A stretch of 9,196 nucleotides of DNA from an uncultured Eubacteriales bacterium (GTDB taxonomy: Bacteria > Bacillota_A > Clostridia > Christensenellales > Aristaeellaceae): contig OMRS01000138.1 in NCBI GenBank assembly GCA_900313545.1, positions 1 through 9,196 on the forward strand, written 5' to 3'. The position numbers and the translations under genes are program-made. Shown here piece by piece: positions 7,118 to 9,196 of this stretch (the stretch's first letter is position 1; each line of letters begins with the position of its first letter). The notes beneath the pieces are model-generated. The model saw nothing but the letters and a program-made list of their open reading frames with translations. It made no database searches and was not told the origin of the DNA.

Positions 7118-7147
7118 TTAACATTTTTCCACCTGATATGGGATAAA
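7118..7147 (+). promoter_or_regulatory. Candidate extended -10 promoter for the ECF sigma operon
   Basis: TTAACA at 7118-7123 (5 of 6 to the vegetative -35) is 18 bases from GATAAA at 7142-7147 (4 of 6 to the -10). A TG sits at 7139-7140, one base before it, in the extended -10 position. Transcription would begin near 7154. GGAACTT at 7113-7119 resembles an ECF-type -35, but no matching -10 is found at the usual distance, so self-activation is not supported by sequence. Confidence 0.45.
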
Positions 7148-7195
7148 TGATGAAAACTGCCGCGTTATATGGATGTAGAGAATGGAGCAAATCAA

Positions 7196-7711
7196 GTGCA
7201 GGATACCAGCAGTACAACGATGAGACCATCCTTTGATGCCTTATACGAAGAGTATGGCGATGATGTTCTCCGAATGGCCTATTACTACCTTGCAGACCGC
7301 CAGAAGGCGGAAGATGTCTGCCAGGAAGTCTTTGTTCGTCTGTATACGAACTGGGACAAAATCTCAGCAGGAAAAGAGCATGCCTGGCTGATGCGGGTGA
7401 CCGTGAACTGCTGCAGGGACATCTGGCGAAGTTCTTGGATCAAGCGCGTGGTCCTGGGTTCTCCACAGCTTGAACTGATTCCGGCAGAGGATGAAATCGC
7501 GGAACGTGAAAAGAAAGAACTGATCATGAAGGCGGTTTATCAGCTGCCAATGCAGTTCCGGGAGATTATTCTGTTGTTTTATTACCAGGGATTTGGAATC
7601 AATGAGATTGCGGAAATGTTGGGGGTTCCGGACGGAACCGTGGCCAGCAGATTATCCAGGGCCAGAAGCAAATTGGAAAAAATATTGAAGGAGGAGATGC
7701 CGAATGAGTAA
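7196..7711 (+). CDS. ECF-family RNA polymerase sigma factor
   Basis: I favour the GTG at 7196 (171 residues), since GGAG at 7184-7187 lies 8 bases before it. The ATG at 7169 (180 residues) has no binding site and would leave only about a 15-base leader after the predicted promoter. ATG 7220 is a third option. From GTG 7196, region 2 spans about residues 13-81, with DVCQEVFVRLYTNWD as the core-binding and -10-reading part. A short charged linker follows, then region 4 at about 115-165 with the helix-turn-helix INEIAEMLGVPDGTVASRLSRA. No region 1 or 3 is present, as expected for this class. It redirects RNA polymerase to a set of promoters when released from its anti-sigma. The subgroup cannot be set from sequence alone. 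Confidence 0.92.
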   Translation: MQDTSSTTMRPSFDALYEEYGDDVLRMAYYYLADRQKAEDVCQEVFVRLYTNWDKISAGKEHAWLMRVTVNCCRDIWRSSWIKRVVLGSPQLELIPAEDEIAEREKKELIMKAVYQLPMQFREIILLFYYQGFGINEIAEMLGVPDGTVASRLSRARSKLEKILKEEMPNE

Positions 7712-8672
7712 CTATCTCGAAAAAGATACGTTTCGGATGATTACAAATGAAGCTCTTGGCGGCCTCCATGCAGGAAAGGAAATGAAGGAACGGATTCTTG
7801 AAGCTGCAACTCATCCGGAGAAACGGAGCAGAACTTCAGGAAGAATTCCTGCATTTGCTTTCAGTGCGGCGGTGATGGTGATTTGTATGGTTCTGGCGCT
7901 GCCGCTGCTGATGAAAAAACCCGTGGAGAAAGCAGTAACGGTGTCCGAACCGAGGACGAAGACGGCAGTGGGATCACTGAAGATTTCGAGTATCGCTGCC
8001 GGAGACTACAAGAAGGCGGAAGAATCGCCGGAGGCGGAACTGGATGCGGTGATGATGGAACGTCCTCAGGTTGAGGAGACCCTGTTTGACCTGCGGGATG
8101 GAAAGCCGAGAATGATCCTCGCAAACGGACGCTATTACGCGTTGCTGAAGGGAAGCCTGGATGCAGGACAGATGGGAGAGACGATTCTCACGGTGGAGGA
8201 CTCCGTGGAGGATATTGCTCTCAGGCCTGCCGTGTCAGGCTCTGAAGTAATCAGTGATGTGGTGCCGGCAGGAGCGAAAATCCGGACCCTTGCAGGGATT
8301 TCTGAAGGAACCGCTGTTGCCTGCGAGGTGGACGGCAAGCCCAGAATTTTTGAAAGGGTCAGTTATGCAGCGGTCGGCCCTGTGGGAGAGACCTTCGAAC
8401 AGACCTTCTCCGTGGCGGATAAGATCGTATCTCTGGAGATCCCGGGCGAAGTGCTGCTCATGGGTGACAAGGCAAAGGAAGCCATTCGGATCGCCTACAG
8501 CCATGCGCAGTTGGATGCGCAGGACAAACTGGCAGGGGATACCCGAATCATTGTGACACTTGAAAACGGGATTTCTCTGCAGCTGACCACCAACGGAACT
8601 CAGCTGATCGGCTGCGGGGCATGGAACTGCCCTGAATTTTTCAAATTCCTTGACGAAAACGGAAGAAAGTGA
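7704..8672 (+). CDS. Probable membrane anti-sigma factor with a large outer domain
   Basis: A 322-residue protein. The ATG at 7704 overlaps the sigma gene by 8 bases and has GGAGGAG at 7690-7696, so the pair is translationally coupled. Residues 1-47 are a short charged cytoplasmic segment with a helix (LHAGKEMKERILEAA), which would hold the sigma factor. About 48-70 is one membrane helix (AFAFSAAVMVICMVLALPLL), and about 250 residues lie outside. The HxxxCxxC zinc motif of the ZAS anti-sigma class is absent. The outer part is beta-rich, unrecognised, and has cysteines at 207, 304 and 309. The anti-sigma call rests on the overlap, topology and stoichiometric gene order; no sequence family was recognised. 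The outer domain would then be the sensor. Confidence 0.72.
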   Translation: MSNYLEKDTFRMITNEALGGLHAGKEMKERILEAATHPEKRSRTSGRIPAFAFSAAVMVICMVLALPLLMKKPVEKAVTVSEPRTKTAVGSLKISSIAAGDYKKAEESPEAELDAVMMERPQVEETLFDLRDGKPRMILANGRYYALLKGSLDAGQMGETILTVEDSVEDIALRPAVSGSEVISDVVPAGAKIRTLAGISEGTAVACEVDGKPRIFERVSYAAVGPVGETFEQTFSVADKIVSLEIPGEVLLMGDKAKEAIRIAYSHAQLDAQDKLAGDTRIIVTLENGISLQLTTNGTQLIGCGAWNCPEFFKFLDENGRK

Positions 8673-8689
8673 CCCCACCAGAAAAGAAG

Positions 8690-8714
8690 AAACCCCGCCT
8701 TGTGCGGGGTTTTT
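8690..8714 (+). terminator. Intrinsic terminator of the sigma/anti-sigma operon
   Basis: AAACCCCGC (8690-8698) pairs perfectly with GCGGGGTTT (8704-8712) around the loop CTTGT, with two more T and then G. It begins 17 bases after the anti-sigma stop. The A-rich left arm could also help termination on the other strand, but no gene faces it here. Confidence 0.93.
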
Positions 8715-8801
8715 GTGTTCAGTGAGGAAGCTGCGCGGATGCAGCGGGAAAAGCCGGAATGTATCCGGTCATCGTACAGAAACACAGAGGGGGACGGAAG
8801 G

Positions 8802-9196
8802 ATGAAAAAGGCATTTTGCACGGCGGTCTGCATGCTGCTGATGTCTTTGTCAGTGATTGCAGAAGGCCTGTTGCCGTATTATGCCGTGACGAACAGGTCG
8901 AACGTCAATATGAGATCTAAGCCGGATTCAAAAAGCCGCCTTGTCATGCAGATCAAAACCAAGGGAACAAAACTGACCGTTCTGTCCGGGCAACCGGATG
9001 GACAGGGAAATGAATGGCTTGAGGTGGAAACGCAGCGAGGCAGAAAAGGGTACATCCAATCGAAGTATATAACGAAGACGGAAGGAAGGCCCATCGTCAG
9101 GACGAACGGGAAATACGGTTCATGGTCAGATGCCTATTGTGATTTCGTGCTTGGTGAAAAATACAAAATGTGGAGAGGGCAAGGCCCCAATGACCA
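8802..9196 (+). CDS. Secreted SH3-domain protein (3' partial)
   Basis: The frame is open from ATG 8802 to the right edge, giving 131 residues; the end lies outside the window. GAGGGGG at 8787-8793 is a good binding site spaced 8 bases. Residues 1-20 are a signal peptide (KK start, hydrophobic core, cleavage probably after VIA). About residues 28-91 form a bacterial SH3 domain (SH3b, PF08239 type): YAVTNRSNVNMRSKPDSKSR, a central strand pair, then WLEVETQRGRKGYIQSKYI. Such domains usually bind peptidoglycan or other wall material. After about residue 95 a second segment begins (SWSDAYCDFVLGEKYKMW), which I do not recognise; it may be a catalytic or second binding domain. It follows its own terminator-bounded gap, so it is probably transcribed separately. 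A promoter in 8715-8801 is not evident. Confidence 0.85.
   Translation, partial: MKKAFCTAVCMLLMSLSVIAEGLLPYYAVTNRSNVNMRSKPDSKSRLVMQIKTKGTKLTVLSGQPDGQGNEWLEVETQRGRKGYIQSKYITKTEGRPIVRTNGKYGSWSDAYCDFVLGEKYKMWRGQGPND

Noticed and set aside
7113..7136. GGAACTT with a nearby CTGA as an ECF-type self-regulated promoter
   Set aside because: The distance between the two elements is about 13 bases, roughly three short of the usual 16, so the match is more likely chance than a real ECF promoter.
7147..7236. A 29-codon ORF (MMKTAALYG...) overlapping the sigma start
   Set aside because: Its start lies at the predicted -10 element and so would be upstream of the transcript start; no good binding site and no recognisable leader-peptide feature.

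Overview
The window looks like chromosomal DNA of a moderately GC-rich Bacillota (Clostridia-like) bacterium. The evidence is purine-rich GGAGG-type ribosome binding sites before nearly every gene, and a VanW / XpaC-TelA / LemA-TPM / ECF-sigma gene repertoire typical of Gram-positive firmicutes. All ten genes lie on the + strand. Nothing in the window suggests phage, insertion sequences, CRISPR or tRNA/rRNA genes. The genus cannot be named from sequence alone.

Region 1 (left edge to about 7034) reads as one long operon. It enters the window inside a large membrane-anchored VanW-domain protein, whose reading frame is open to the left edge. It continues through two small secreted proteins of unknown family, XpaC, TelA, a divergent LemA-like protein, a 79-residue membrane protein with a very acidic tail, and a TPM-domain protein with a Gly/Arg-rich repeat tail. 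Gaps are 3 to 17 bases or the genes overlap, and a strong intrinsic terminator follows at 7009-7034. XpaC with TelA (xpaC-yaaN in Bacillus subtilis) and LemA with TPM proteins are both known pairings. Joining them with VanW and orphan secreted proteins suggests a cell-envelope or membrane-stress module. That role is inference.

Region 2 (about 7118-8714) is a two-gene regulatory operon. A candidate extended -10 promoter drives an ECF sigma factor, followed with an 8-base overlap by a single-pass membrane protein that is probably its anti-sigma factor. This anti-sigma lacks the usual zinc motif and has a large, unrecognised outer domain. A second intrinsic terminator closes the unit.

Region 3 (8802 to the right edge) is the start of a secreted protein with a bacterial SH3 domain, cut off by the window end.

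Most of the products are exported or membrane-bound, so the window is concerned with the cell surface: wall-binding proteins, a membrane-associated stress-type module, and an envelope-sensing sigma/anti-sigma switch that may control some of them.
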